Assembly: GCF_022458985.1 (NCBI RefSeq) | Contig: NC_061789.1 | Location: 15,036,357 to 15,100,356 of the forward strand | Source: Mugil cephalus | Lineage: Eukaryota; Chordata; Actinopteri; Mugiliformes; Mugilidae | DNA: 64,000 nucleotides | Direction of reading: 5' to 3' | In this document: positions 1 to 14,500 of the stretch, piece by piece | Numbering within the stretch: position 1 is the first letter of the stretch | How the letters are laid out: every line of letters starts with the position of its first letter | Notes under the pieces: generated by a model | Told to the model about the DNA's origin: nothing | Databases searched by the model: none | The model's input: the letters and a program-made list of their open reading frames with translations, nothing else | Translations under genes and position numbers: made by a program

Positions 1-195
1 TTAAAGTTAGCATGCTAAGCTAGCAGCGATGCGGCTCGACCAAATCTCCGTTTAAAAAGCGTTGATTTTAGTGGTTAGCGGAGCAGATCGGATGTCAGTT
101 ACTTTGCAGCTAACAGAACAGTCTTTATTAATAACACGTGTTTCAGTGGCGTTGTTAAGTACATTAAATGTGCCGTCAAATGTCCTATCTTCTAG

Positions 196-1153
196 ATTAA
201 AGACAGTCAGTACGTAGAGGCGATCCACATCCTGAGTGGCCAACTACAAAAGCACAACAAGGTAAGTGACACGATTGTTCAGCAGAAACAATTTAGGATG
301 AATTTTTGTCACATCTTGTCATGTTCAATGTCCCATAGACCATTAAAAATCCATTACATTATCTGTTTTTCTGCTATTCTACAGAATATATTATGATTGT
401 AATAAACAGTCCGTGAGCAGAAAATGAGCTCTACAATAAATGACAATTTTTAGACATTTTATAGACCATGCAAATAAATGACTAATTGATAAAACAATTA
501 ACAGTAATCGCGGTTAGGCATCCTTAGTAGAAAATGTTTATTTTGGGATATGACAACTGCAGATTTACATTTTTGCAAATATGTGGGCTGCTTTTGGCCC
601 ACCAGAGGGTCTAATCTGCCCCACAGCATGAATTTGCTAAATACATTTTAATATTTCAATGAAAATAACTGCTAGCCCTAATTTTTCACCAAGACCCAGG
701 ACTAAACAGCAGACTTCAGTTTCTTGAGAAATTTCACTTTTTTTTAAAGGATAGTTTGTTAAATGTAAACATTCTCCTAATTTACTTGTTCAGCTTTGCG
801 CTAAAACAAATGGAAAAAATCTCGAGTTGTTGTTATGGTGTTCCGTCCCGCTTGAGATCAACCTGGGCTGTATGTGGCCCCCGAGGTAAAATGAGTTTGA
901 CACCCCTGGTGTAACTTATTCTTACTTTCTGTGCTTCAGTCCAGGGCAGCGCTTTCTCTGTTGGGCTTTTGCTACTATCACATCCAGGACTTCACCAATG
1001 CTGCGGAGTGCTACGAGCAACTCACCCAGCTTCACCCGGAGGTGGAAGAGTACAAGGTGTACTATGCCCAGTCCTTGTACAAGTCTGGGGCTTATCCTGA
1101 GGCCACCAAGGCCTCATTTATCCTGGACAACCCCAACAGTCACACCAAGGTAC

Positions 1154-1201
<48 letters not shown>

Positions 1202-4200
1202 CACACACACTGGTGGACTCAGAACAAGTGTGATAATGCTTGTATGGGACTTTTATGGCGATGTAGACGTGCTTTGTTCCAGCTGCTCCATCACTGCTTC
1301 CAATTTGCATTTGAGGACCAATTTCGCCTTATTTGCACTGAAATCTTTACACTTTGTTTCAACCATCTGTTACACACTCTCCATCCCGGGGAGCATTTGT
1401 TCCACAGACATGTTGTAACAAATTCATCTGGGCCGTAATTTCACAACCAATGAGATAAGGCAAGCAAGACTCAGCATAGCTAACAACAGGGAAAACATTT
1501 CCATTACCAGAAATTCACATCGATGCTGCCTTTAAATGTAATTTAAGTTTTTCTTGTCAAAATGATTAAATCACTATCGGAGGAATTAAGAAACTTCTGG
1601 AGATTGTTTTTTAGTTTTTTTTTTTTTTTTTTTAGAACTGATCAGACATTGCAGTTTATGTAGGTGCTTAATGTTTTGCTCTAAAGGCAAATGAGCTCTT
1701 GGCTAACAGTATTGTGCCCCTGGTGTGTCTTTTGTTTACCCTTCTCCTGCTCTAACACAGATGATCAAGCTTCAAGCCTGCATCAAATATTGTGAGGAAG
1801 ATTATTCCGCTGCCAAGGTAACGCGCTGCCACACATCATCTGTAAATACATACAGATGATACAAATTCTGCTCAGTGCGAAAGCAGTTTAAGCGATTATT
1901 ATCTGCATTTTTCTATTTACTGTTCCTTTTATAGTCACTGTTGGAGCAGCTTCCCCAGGAGGATCCGGACTACGTCTACAATATGGGCTGTTTGCTTTAT
2001 CAGGACGGCAAGTATGAGGAGGCTTGCAAGAAGTTCATGTCTGCCATGCAAGTGCTGGGATATGTGCCAGGTAATCAGCCCAAGACAGATGTGAATACAC
2101 CTTCAGGGAATTGTTGTCTTTTTTTTACGAACAGAATGTGTCGTCTCACATTTGTACATCAAACTACTGAATAGGAAACAAATACATTTATCCATATGTA
2201 TGTCCTACCGTAAAATGTGTGCTGATATGAAAATGTATCCAATTTCATATCAGATTTATGTGTAGCTGAATTAATGCTGTCTTATGTAGTGGAAAAAGCA
2301 CCTCCCAGGTTTGTTCCACATTTTATTGCAAGACAACTTCTTTGCGGTCTCTGCCCAGAAATTTCTGTTTACAACATTTTAAAAACATACTAGCAATGCT
2401 TTAGGAAATAAGGAAAGTTAAACATGTGGAGGAATTAGAGTGCACTCAAAAAATAGTCAATAGTCACAAGAGAAATCCTTTGCAGTTTCTCTGTGTATTT
2501 CCCATAAGTTTCTGTAGTCTTTGAGATGAGGGTTTGATTAAAATGAGTTGGTTTCTTTGCCTTCCTGCTACTTTCTCTCTCCGTCAGCATTGTCCTACAA
2601 CATCGCCCTGACTTACTACAGCCTGAAGAACTACGCTCAGGCCCTCAAATACATCGGGGAGATCATAGAACGAGGGATCAAGGAACATCCAGGTGAAAAC
2701 ACATCTTATTAAAATGATGCTGTTTATTCTGTCGACAGACAACATGACATGAGTGATATTTCTTCACCATTATTTGGTCTTCAAAAAACAAATGTGATTT
2801 ATCTGCACGCCAGAGCTGAGCGTCGGAATGACGACCGAAGGCATCGATGTCCACAGTGTGGGAAACACGCTGGTTCTGCATCAGACAGCACTGATCGAAG
2901 CCTTCAACCTCAAAGCTGCAATTGAATACCAGCTGAAGAATCGTAAGCATCTCAGTCAGTGGCTCTAAAACCTGGCATGTAGTGAAGATAAAAACCAGTG
3001 AGAGAGATCAAAGACTCGTAACAGGCAGAGCTGGATTCATACATATGAGTATGTACATGAAGTCAGACAAGTTTTGATTACTATAAACGTTACTATAAAA
3101 TAAGTTACAATTCTGTTTCTGTAACATTTATAGTGGCTTCAGTCTTAATATCACAATCAGTTAAACCTTTCACTGTAAGGACACAAACACTGTAGATGAC
3201 AGTAAGGGCACAGAATACTTACTCAACATGTCCAAAGCAGGTCACTACCACAGAACCTGTTTCTAAATATATCTGTAGAGGGAGTAACAAGTACAAGAAC
3301 ATGAAGATCGCCTGGAGAAGCATTCTTTTATCTTCAAAAGCGGGATCATTCACCCTCCTCCTTCAACCGTCTGACACATTATCAAACCAAAGCTCTAAAG
3401 AACAGGGATCAGAGGACAACAAGCAGGAAGGAGGATGTCTGAAGCCCACATCAAACACTCTGCTTTGAAGGACAGGGAGCTACATCACCTGCTGTATGTC
3501 CTTGATGAGACAGACAAGAGGTTGAGGTGGTTGATTTCAGATCTGAAACCAAGGCTGCAGAGATGATTCCAAATATGGAGCTAGAAAGAAGTTTTAGAGG
3601 GCATCCTGTGGATAAAAGACTTTGCTTAATAAACTCAATGTCCCATTTTCAATTACACCCTCTCCTCTCCTCTCACACCCTATCTATTTCAAGATATCTC
3701 CTCTTTCAGCTGTCCAACTAAAGGAAACTCTCATGAATTATGTAGGAAAGCCTTAAAACATAATGTCACTTTTTGTAATCTTTTGTAAAGTTCAACCTGG
3801 AAAGAAAAACGTGTAGTAAATCAACTGCTTTCTTTCCTGCTGTTTTCATGTGGATCGCTGCAGTGAAAGGAGCTCAGGAGGCTTTGACAGACATGCCCCC
3901 CAGATCCGAAGAGGTAACAATCATTGTACTCTCACTCTCAATCTACTCTGTATACCTGTGTACTTGTTTTACTGTATTTTGCTGTAGGGACATAAATCAG
4001 TTTAGTTCCATTGTGGGTGACTCCCCCATGACATAAATGAAGGTAAAGGTAATGTTTAGGTAAGTTTTGGGTTGGGGACTACAGGAAATGTTTTGAGTGA
4101 GTATTCACTTGCCATGTGAGCTGAAGCTGTCTGGACTTGCCTCATTAACAGCCTGGAGACAACAGTGATGAATAAAATATGATAACACAGAAATAGGTGT

Positions 4201-7200
4201 GAAGGTTTATACTGAGGCAGTCGTGACAGTTGTACATTCCTAAAGCAGCCTTATTAAAAATGTCCTTGGTCCATCCTCACGTCACTGCCACTTGGCTGCC
4301 TTTTTAAGCTCCCGATGGGGATTGTGAGAGAAATGCAATTCCACTGCCCCCTAGTGGAATTTAATTCCAAGTGTATTTTGTCTCTGTAAAAAAAAAAAAA
4401 AAAAAAAAAAAAGTATAAATGACAATTCATTAATTATTTTCCACTTGTGTGTCATTAATTAATTTGACTGTTTTGTTGCTTTGTGTTTTTCACCCGCCAG
4501 TTCTCATTCACAACTTGCTTTTGCCTCGTCCAATAATAAAAAAATAAATAAAATGAGCTCTTTTCTTATCAACTAGTGTAAACAGTATAACACTGAATCC
4601 AATATGTCCAGTATCAGAATAATCTGTTACTAAAAACAGTTCGAGACAATAAAAGAATCAGTCTCAGTAATGTGACCACACTGTTGTTGCATTGAGGTAC
4701 TGCAGTGCTTTTGTGTATGGATTTTCCTTGTAGTCCATCCTGTTCGTTTTTAATTATACACCACATCTAACAACATGCTGTATATATATAATGTGTTTTG
4801 TGTCTCTTTATTCATATACTTTGATTTGTGTGTCGGTGCGTGTTGCCAGGAGTTGGATCCAGTGACTCTCCACAACCAGGCTCTGGTGAACATGGACACA
4901 AAGCCGTCAGAAGGCTTCGAGAAGCTGGCCTTCCTCCTGCAGCAGCCCTCCTTCCCGCCCGTCACCTTTGGAAACCTGCTGCTGCTCTACTGCAAACACG
5001 AGGTAACAGTTTTGCATTTTAACAAAAAAAAAATATGAAAGGTTTTCATTCACTTAAATATTGCAGATGTATAAACCTGAGGGCACTCGCCCTAACTTCG
5101 TTATTTCGAGAATTATCAGTGTGCTCTCCTTTAATACCATGACCCCCGTCAGCATTTTCCACCGTATTTTACGCAAGTTAGGTTTCACGCAGGGGCTAAG
5201 GCTGGTCTTAAAGGGATTTAGACTCATGTGGTGAGAGTTCTTGTGAAAAGAGCTAAAAACACATAAAACTGTGGCTCTTTCATTAAAATGGTATTAATCT
5301 CTCTGCTGGATATGTTTCCAGTACTTTGACTTGGCAGCTGATGTCCTGGCAGAAAACGCCCATCTGACCTACAAGTTCCTCTCCCCGGTGAGTTCCTGTG
5401 CTCTTGTGCGAAAACTCATGTCTCATCTCATGTTCAGTGTCGTCTGCACAATCGTTAAAATCGTCATCAGTTTAATGAACATAAGAGTTTTTCATTCAGT
5501 GTTTTTTTTCTCTTTCTAGTACATGTACGAGTTCCTTGATGCCTTGTTGACCTGTCAGACGGCACCAGAGGAGGTGCAGTATGAAACACCTGACTTTTGA
5601 AGATATTAAACTGTACCTACTGATAAATTATTTCAAAATGAACCATGAATTTTTATTTAACGGCCTTGATGAAGTGAACAGCTTGGACTGCACAAGCTTC
5701 TCAGTTTTAGATGTGTTACACCTGCTTAGTGTGTGTTGAAAGCTTGGTGAGCATAGAACTAACTCTCCTGCAGTCACATTGTATTTTAGTCAACTCCGGT
5801 GATATTTGTACTTCAGAAGTTTCCAGATTTCATCATTCACGAGTGCTGTTGTGTTTTTCGTTTTTATCTTCTATTTTTGCAGGCATTTCGCAAGTTTGAT
5901 GAGATGAACGGGAAACTGACTGAGCAGCTGCGCAAGTTAGCGAAGCAGGTCGTTTTCCTTATTCCTGGTTATATAGTTGTTATATTTTATTTTGTAGGAT
6001 TGCATGTTAATCGCTTTGTTAAATTCTATCCATAATGGAGGTGCCTCTGTAAGGACCTCTGTCTTTGACCGAATGTGTTTAAATAGACCGTAACACAGTG
6101 TACAATGTATTTAAATCAGTTTACTCATGCATTGCTCTTGTTTTACCTTTTTTTTTATTTCCGAGTCATTTCTCATTATCACGTAATTGCAACATTCACC
6201 TGACACAGACAAAAAAGTGAACAAATGAGCAAATAAGACAAAAAAGAAAAACTAATTAAGCACCAGCATAAAAGAGGCCAATTTCTCCTCCACAACTTGG
6301 TATACTGTGGTATACAAGACTTGGTATAGTTTTGGAGTACTTGTGCTTCATTAGGAGGAGGTGCTGCTTTAAAGGCTAAAGTCAGGGAGTTAAAGTCTGT
6401 GTTTGATCATGCTGACTTCCTACTCAAAACCCAAATCCAGACTTCCACTTTCAACAGAAACACTGACACATTCTGAGATAATAATCAAGGTTGACTTGAA
6501 GAAGGGGCGAGAAGAACTTTGTCTGAATTTGTTTTGTCCGTCTATTCGAAGGTGCAGGAGGCCAGGATGGCTCGAGACGATGAGGCTCAGAAGAAAGCTC
6601 TGCAGGACTACGACCTGATGCAGGAAAAGTGAGCTCACACAAACACTGTTTTCAAAATGCTTCCCATTATTACCTTCTTCATCCTCCCTTTCTTATTGTC
6701 TTGTCTCAGGTACATCGTGGTCCTCATGGCCCAGGCCAAGATCTACTGGAACCGGGAGAACTTCCAGATGGTGGAGAAGCTTTTCCGAAAGTCGGTGGAG
6801 GTCTGCAACGAGGACGACACCTGGAAGCTCAACGTGGCTCACGTGCTCTTCATGCAGAACAAGTACAAGGAGGCCATCGGCTTCTACGAGCCGATCGTCA
6901 AGAAGCACTACGACAACGTGAGTGTTTCAACGCGGCCGGTCAGATTTCTGAAGAAAAACGAATGTGCCGTGTGAGATTTAAAACATCGTTCGCCCGTCAG
7001 CAGAGGTCTGAGGTCGGGACTGAACGTTGACAGTCTTGCCTTTCTGTCCAGGTGGAGCAGTGTAACATACAGGAGTGTCCCTGCAAGTGCAAACCCTCGG
7101 TAACAGTAGAGAACAACCAGCTGTTGGTTGTTCCTCTGCAGTGTCTTCACATCTGTGCATGACGTCTGATTCAGTGATTTTATGATGATTTTGGGACATT

Positions 7201-10108
7201 TTTTTTTATTTTGTTTGTTGGTTTGCAGTGGTGTTGACATTTGTCCAGTGTCAGATAACTAAGTCACAAATACATGACTGAGGGGTGTGGGGATTACTAC
7301 TTTTCACTGAAAAGGCACAAGAAACACTGAAACATATCGCTGTTCAAACAGCCTATTTGAGGATTAAGTGGCCATAGTGATATTTTTTTGTACCTGAAAT
7401 CTGAGCAGGAACAATTTATCTTTAGTGATGACGTCTTTTTCCTTCTAAAATCACATTATAAGAACTTGCAAGTACACTGGGTTTGGTTTCAACCTAAAAA
7501 TCTTCTGACTGCTGCGGCTGTGATTCTGTAAAGTCAGCTAAAAGCCAGCGGCCACGGGTCGGCAGTTTGTGTTTTTTTAAGTAATAATTGATGAATAAAT
7601 GTGTGTGTCCCGCTGTAGATCCTGAACGTAAGCGCCGTAGTTCTGGCCAACCTGTGTGTGTCCTACATCATGACCAGCCAAAATGAAGAGGTAATGAGCA
7701 GGGAAGTCAGTGGGCCCACAGTGTCCACTATTTGGCTCTGGAGATTAGCCGTAACGTTCTTCTTCTTCATGACGTCTTGCTTCGACAGGCCGAAGAGCTG
7801 ATGAGGAAGATAGAAAAAGAAGAGGAGCAGATCTCTTACGACGACCCAGACAAAAAGGTGTTCCACCTTTGCATTGTCAACCTGGTCATTGGGTGAGTTA
7901 ACAGAAATGTGTCTGGTCATAGACACAGGACTTGCAATTGTGCTGTATCTAAGGGTTTTTAATGACAGGAAACAAAAGAGTGTTGTATTGTTTTATTTTC
8001 AGGACACTATACTGTGCAAAAGGAAACTATGACTTTGGCATCTCGCGTGTCATCAAGAGCCTGGAGCCTTATAATAAAAAGGTGGGCCATTTAATTGTTT
8101 TGCTACGTCAACTAGCGTCTTCTGAACTCCGCTGCGCCGCCAGTCTACAGTCTTTTTCCTTGGATTTCAGTTTTACCTCTGAAGTTGAAGTATCTTAGCT
8201 AGATGCCCTCTTATAATGAAAACAGCCACAGTCCAAATCTATTATCTATTTAAAGGCAGTTTATCTACGGGGGACTGATAAATATCTAATCCCCCACCCT
8301 TTCCATCTTTATGCAAACTACCATCTCTTGATGGCAGGTCTTCTAGCAGGAGTTCTTTTTTGTGAAGTATTGTTCAAGGCTTTGCGCAAATATCAAATTT
8401 GAAGTGATTTTAATTAGTTAAACTAGCTTTTATCCACACCTCTGATCTTTTTTTTATTTGTACTTCAATCTTGCCAAGTCCTGAATCAACTTAAATGAAG
8501 AACCAAAGCATTTTACACAGAAGTGCTGATAATCCCACTTGCCTTTTTACCGATTTTATTTTCCAGTCATTATCCACCAATTGTTTTCCTTTGTCAACCA
8601 AAAATAACCACCTGAGCCCTCCAGGACTCTGTGTCTGAGGAACTTCTCGGAGACTGAGCTGCTCTTTTCGGGACCTTTGATCCCGTCCAGTCACAATACC
8701 GCACTCCGACTGCAGCTGAGTCCACTAAGTTCCAGCTGAGAACACAAGCCGTCATCCTGAGTGTTTCCCCCGCTCATCCCCACAACAATCACCATTGCAG
8801 AGTCACATTCACAGTGAAAGCAAAGAGGAGTGCAGGAATGTGAAGCCTGGGGAGACGGTCACGCCGGCCTCTCAGAACCTGACCATCATCTCTGGTTACT
8901 TCAAACCACTGTCCTGTGTAGTCGAAGCATGACTCTAAGCTGTATGGTTCACAAAACAAAACTACGGGCAGGGATTAGGTTTTAGTCTGGTTTTTATTAA
9001 GATGAATGATTCTATGTTAAAAATATGACAATTTTAATGCTTATGTGTGTGTGTATGTGTAGCTGGGGACGGACACATGGTTCTACGCCAAGCGTTGTTT
9101 CCTCTCCCTGCTGGAGAACATGTCCAAACACATGGTCATGCTGAGGGACGCTGTGGTACAGGAGTGTATTCAGTTCCTGGAGCACTGCGAGGGTGAGCAG
9201 CAGTCTCTCTCTCTCTCTCACACACGCACACACTAAACAACAGTAACAACATTTGAGTTAGTTTCAGTTTTCAACACAGCTGCAGCTTCACATTTTATTT
9301 TTAAAAGTTTATAAATGATCCTGTATGTGAAGGACCAGATTTAGCATCACATGGAACCGTTCCATGGATGGAAAAAGGACAGATTTTTAGAATATTTTAA
9401 GAAAGTACAAGTACTCACAAAATCATGACTTTTTCCTCTTAGTCAAATTTGTGTGCCCGCTTTTGGGTGGCCATTAAGCAGCAGGACCTCCACACCAAAC
9501 TCTCTCTTAATAGTTCCTAATCCATCAATAGTCACACAGGTTTTAGTTCTAAGTACCTTAAAGCTTTTTGGTCACTTGGCAAAGTTCCCAAGGGAAATCA
9601 AAGCCTAAATTACTTTTTGAGGAGATATATTATTTTTACTAAAAAAAGGTCCCTGCTCAGAGATTTAGTACTTCCCCAGAATGCTTTCTTTTTTAAATTT
9701 TTTTTTTTTTTAGAAAGCCTACAATAACATAAAAAGCTTAGTAGGTCACTGTTGTTTAGACTGGTTTGGGAGGGATTTCATATCTGTGCTTTTAATACTT
9801 CAGCGTAATAATGTTCTCAGTCTTTCTATGGTTTTGTCGATGTTCTGGAAACAGATGTCAATGTCCTAGGGGAACATTCACACCTGGGAAGGTTTCTACA
9901 TGTTGTGTCATGTGTTCTTGTCATGAATTTAAGTTCCTACAACTTTCCCAACTTTCTTTGTCTCCCTGCAGTGTATGGGAAGGAGGTGCCTGCCATCATT
10001 GAGCAGCCGCTGGAGGAGGTCCGCATTCACATCGGCAAGAACACCGTCACCTACGAGGCTCGACTACTAAAGGCTCTGTTCTATGAGGTCATTGGCTGGA
10101 ACAAGTGA
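196..10108 (+). CDS. ttc30: Tetratricopeptide repeat protein 30 (IFT70), 5' partial
   Basis: IFT-B subunit needed for intraflagellar transport and, in zebrafish (fleer), for axonemal tubulin polyglutamylation. Coding exons: 196-261, 940-1149, 1761-1817, 1935-2070, 2588-2692, 2814-2942, 3864-3913, 4850-5002, 5322-5387, 5520-5573, 5883-5948, 6552-6628, 6710-6917, 7619-7690, 7789-7892, 8003-8081, 9063-9192, 9972-10108. Phases agree at every junction and sum to 632 codons plus stop; vertebrate TTC30 is about 665 residues. Seen: TPR-like helices such as ALSLLGFCYYHIQDF, the stretch EQLTQLHPEVEEY, VNMDTKPSEGFEKLAFLL, and the C-terminal LLKALFYEVIGWNK. The first exon (about 20 residues) is not in 1-195, so it must lie left of the window. 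The human paralogues are single-exon copies; this one has many introns. Which teleost paralogue it is cannot be told here. Confidence 0.95.
545..908. mobile_element. hAT-type non-autonomous element, 5'-truncated, in a ttc30 intron
   Basis: The right end (888-908) reads AAAATGAGTTTGACACCCCTG, a terminal sequence common in fish hAT-type elements. The interior (GGGCTGCTTTTGGCCCACC, and CTTGAGATCAACCTGGGCTG just before the end) resembles those elements. The matching left terminus is missing or decayed, so the left boundary is approximate. Family assignment is from memory, not a search. Confidence 0.55.
1156..1210. repeat. (CA)n microsatellite
   Basis: An almost pure CA tract starts seven bases after the splice donor of the ttc30 exon ending at 1149, interrupted once by TAG. 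Confidence 0.95.
4388..4412. repeat. Poly(A) tract in a ttc30 intron
   Basis: A run of about 25 A within the 0.9 kb intron 3914-4849. Nothing else recognisable was seen in that intron. Confidence 0.8.
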
Positions 10109-11506
10109 CATCATTACACAGGTGTCACTGTCACAGCGTTTTCATCTTGAAATCGTTGGATAACAGAACTCGAGTCAGAAGACAAAAAAACACCGATGTG
10201 TTCTCCAAGTTCCTGACTTCCTCTGTGTAGCTTATGGACTCTTCTGGACTTTATCTTTCTCTGCTCTGTGGAAGCAGAGAGTTGGGAGAGTTTTGGCTGA
10301 AAAGTCCAATCCCAGTTTGCTCCAACAGATCTTACATAGTCGCTGTTAAAGGGGCTTTCCTGCTTCAAGCTTGGCTCCTCTCACCACCTCTCACAGCCAC
10401 TGATATATCACAGATTTTATTATCAAAACTACCAACTAGAGTTTTGTGGAAATAAAGCAGACTTTGTTTATTAGTCGGGCTTATTCTGCTAACAAACACC
10501 TGTATGATACCAGCCGGTCCGTGTCTTTATCTACATACGTTAATAGTTCATGCAGATCCCCTTTGGTCAGTGCTGGACTGCTGCCTTAATATCAATAACA
10601 TGGACTGTAAATTAAGTGGATTATATGTCAAAAGAAGCAAAAAATATAATTTAAAGAAAAATAAAGACAAATATTTTTGAAAAACTTAAGACGTTTGTTA
10701 TTATGAAAGCAAAATGTGTTTAAATGTAGATACAGACAATAGATATCTTTAATTTCTTAATAACTTTTTGACGTTGTAATGTTCACACTACAAGTAATAA
10801 ACTGTACCGTTACAGTTTGCACATGACAGTGTATATTAGGCAAAAATCTGTGTCCATGCACAAATATGAGTGACTGTGTCTGCCAGGTAGCGCATATGGA
10901 TGGAGATCAATCTACTTTAAATAAAATAAAATAAAATGTTTATTCCAAGAAGCAGATTTCACGTTTGGCCTTCATTTCCCTGAATATATATGCTGTTTGC
11001 CTTACCAGGAGACATTCTGACACATTGAGTATATTACAGATATTTTAACCTCTATGCTATTTCTTGATATATAAAACTAATAAAACCTAATAGAAATCTT
11101 CCTACAAAACCATAATTCCATTTAGAAAAGCAAGATCTTAATTAAATGCATAAGCTTCTAAGATCACTGACTCGCTGGTTACTTTAACAGGCTGAAGACA
11201 ACTCTATTTGGGGGAAAACAGGAAAATCAAATGACCTAATTGTATTTCATTACTTACGAATTGAGTATGTCTACTTTCAAAAGTCCCTCAGAGTGGAATT
11301 TATTATTTATACTTAACTGGAAATGCTTTTCTAACATTGTTTTACTCTCAAAATCGAGTATGAAAAAAAAAATGTAAGTATAAATCTTTTATAAATCTTC
11401 TAAAGTTTTCATTTTTCCATCTTTGAACAACATTTCTACCTGATGATCTACATTGTTTTGGTTGTGAGAACTACCCCGTTAGGGGTTAGGAAGGTGGGTT
11501 TCTGGC
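10109..11506. other. Intergenic spacer and 3' UTRs, ttc30 to C16orf89 homologue
   Basis: AT-rich sequence between two convergent genes. It holds the ttc30 3' UTR and, on the minus strand, TTTATT motifs (11299-11304 and 10939-10944) that could be polyadenylation signals for the C16orf89 homologue. No coding segment supported. Confidence 0.6.
10451..10456 (+). terminator. Polyadenylation signal of ttc30
   Basis: AATAAA lies 343 bases after the ttc30 stop. Further AATAAA copies occur near 10660 and 10797, so longer 3' ends are possible. Confidence 0.5.
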
Positions 11507-14500
11507 TCAGGAGAGCGGCCTCTTCGTTATGTCCTGTTCTGCCAGGTAGTAGTTGAGGTATCCTCCCAGAGCACCAACAGCCACTGCTGTCATGTGGCTG
11601 GAGCAGCCATCTGTAAGATGACAAACGACAGAAAAAAAATAAAAAACCCATGTCGTTGCAAGATCATAAAAATAAATCAAAAGTCATAAGACAGTAAAGT
11701 GTGAAGAAACTAGAAGAGACCGACGGTCTGGGAAAACAAAACACAACACAAAGACAAACTGGCCTGGAAGTATCTTCTCCCTCCTCTTCACCCTCCTGTG
11801 AGGCTGCAGCTGTTCCAGCAGCTCATCTCCAATGATTTGAGAGATGATGCTCTCTGTGGAAATACACAGGAAAACTTAAAGGAGAATACTTAAGGTATTG
11901 TATTGTATGCAGTAATGTTAATATTGTTATTGTTGAAGCTGAGTTTAGTCCAGTGGCCCTCACAACTGTCAATCAATCAAATCGAGAAAAAAAAATTAAA
12001 AGCAGAATTTTGCTTTCCATGTTGTGCATTTTGGCAATTTATATCTGTAGTCTTCATTAAGTAGCATGTAACACGTGATAAATAATTGTTATTCATACTC
12101 ACTGTCTCTTCCAAAACAGCCCACTTCCTCATCCTGCAGCCTGAGAATATGCTGCAGCCAATCAGCTTTATGGAAGTCCGAGAAACCAGCCAATCCACAG
12201 ATCAGGACTGCCAAAAGAGGGAACAAGTTGGTCAGGAACAACTTAGAAACACTCACCAGAATCCCTCTCTGTACCACATCCAGTTTACATCAATTTCGGT
12301 AGAAAACAATCAGGTTTTTTCATCTTTTGCATTATTTGCTGGAGATCTGCTGTAAAAACAAACCTCAGAGGAACCTAATTTTATCATGCAGGGTTTTTAC
12401 CTGTCATGAAAATGTTCAAAACATTTTAATAAAGTGAAGAGACTAATGAGAATATAGGAAAAATATGTGTAAGAATGATACCTGAAGATGAACATGGTGA
12501 CACTCACTGTTTTCAATGAAGATGTCAACTGTCTGTTCGGTTAAACCATCCTTGATGATGTCCTGGTTGGTCTTCATCATGTTGGAGCAGAAGATCTTTT
12601 GGTAGTTTTGTTCTGTCATGTTGGCTCTGGACTCCCGCGTGTCGCCCTTCAACAGGTTAGTGCAGCCTCTCTAATTCAGAGAAATTCAAACCAGTTAGCG
12701 CATGGATGTTTTGAGGTTATAGATCTCTTCATACTGAAAACGCAAATGTTTAACTGTCCTCTCTGCTTTAAATAATAAATGGTTTCAAATTGTATTTTTT
12801 TTGCACAGAAAAGTTAAAAGTCACATCTGCGGGGTTCCCCAAGGCTCCATCCTTGGTCCTCTACTGGTCTATTTAAAGGCTTCCTTTAGCTAACATTCTC
12901 AGCTTCATATATGTTTTATGCAGGTGACAAACTGTACACCATCTCACCATTTTTCCAATCATGAAATAGAGCAGCTGGTGGGACAGAGAATAGTGTGGAC
13001 AACCAAAACGAGTCATGGTATCTCGACAGGGCTTTGTGACGATGCAGGGCGTCCCATTCATCTTCCTGTCCAAACAGACACACATGAGCCAGACAGGTGA
13101 GCAGCCTGTGTATAGCCAGACAGCTGAAAACGCAAGGCAAGAAAAGTGAATTGTGATACAATTTGGACAACGCTGTGGGTGCATACCAGGTTCCCAGCAG
13201 CAGTGTCAAACATTTGTCACTGAGCTGCTCGTCGTAACACTCAGTGGTCATGGTGGAGGAATAAACCAGACTGGAATCTGTGGAACACCACTCCTGTGGA
13301 ATAAGCCAGAAAGTCCACGACAGCAGGGGCTCAAACTCTGAAAGGAACAGAAAGTTATTAAGCCCTTTTATTAACCCCAGTGAGTCTCAATAAAACTCAG
13401 CTTCTGAAAGTGAAATCTTTTTGTGCTGTGTATGCCTACTCTTTCCTCTTGAGTCAGGACATTATTAACCATATTAATTATTATAATGATATATACAAGC
13501 ACTTACTAAAGTCTAAATTTTCTGTTTGTTTCCATGACTGTGCCTCCTGGTCTTCGCATCACTCAGACAACTGACATTTCTGGAAACACAGACTTACCTC
13601 TGTAGTATTTGGGGTCGTTCTGCTTCAGGGCAGCGACGGCCTTGTCGAGGTGTTGGTCGAGCCGTTTGACCAGAGCAACGGTGGTTGTTCTCTGAGCCCA
13701 GCTGACCGGGTCAGTGTGAGGCCACGTCCGAACTGCCTCCTTCAGTTCAGCTGAGACACAAGACAAGCCCAACAGAAAAGAAACACATTCTGATTATTGA
13801 TATTGTTGTTTTGTGAAGATTAATGGAGTCATTCACGACTCAAGTGATCCTCTGACTTTTCCATCATTATAAACTGACAGCATTTCCATGGGTCTCAGCT
13901 GTGTTCCACTTTCTTGAAAGAGTAAATGACAAATGCTTATGTTACATAAAAAGGTCAACATGATAAATATGAGTGACAGGGATGCAATATTTGATCCAGT
14001 TAGTTCTCCAGTTCTTTTATCAGTTTATTGTTTCAGAGAGGCATTTATTTATTTATTTTTTTGTAGACCAACAGTTCACTCAACAGTTTGAGACATTTAT
14101 TCGTTTTATTTTATTTATGAGTTCATCTCATGCATTTAACCAAACTAACTTCTTTAACAGTAAGCCGTGCAGCAGAGGGTTGAACTTGTATTCCTTACAT
14201 ATGTAGAAGCTTGAGGACGCTTTGTCTTCTCTATCTATCTGCACCCGTATTGGTGCATCGTGTTTACTATAGTTTCCCTCAATTATCTGGACATGTCTAC
14301 AGACAAATATTTATTTTCCGCCGATGCAACCTAAGGAGGTTGGGTACAATGTCGTAAACAAACGCAAAAGCCCTGCAGATGCCTCCTAGATGTTCCCCGC
14401 AGCTGAGAGCGAGCTGCTGACTTACCCTGCAGCATGACAAACCCGACCACCCCGTCCAGGTTGATGTGCTCGTGTTGCCGCTCCAGGAAGGACACTCCGT

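Noticed and set aside
1..195. First coding exon of ttc30
   Set aside because: I looked for the conserved N-terminal segment before the exon at 196 and found nothing; it is taken to lie outside the window.
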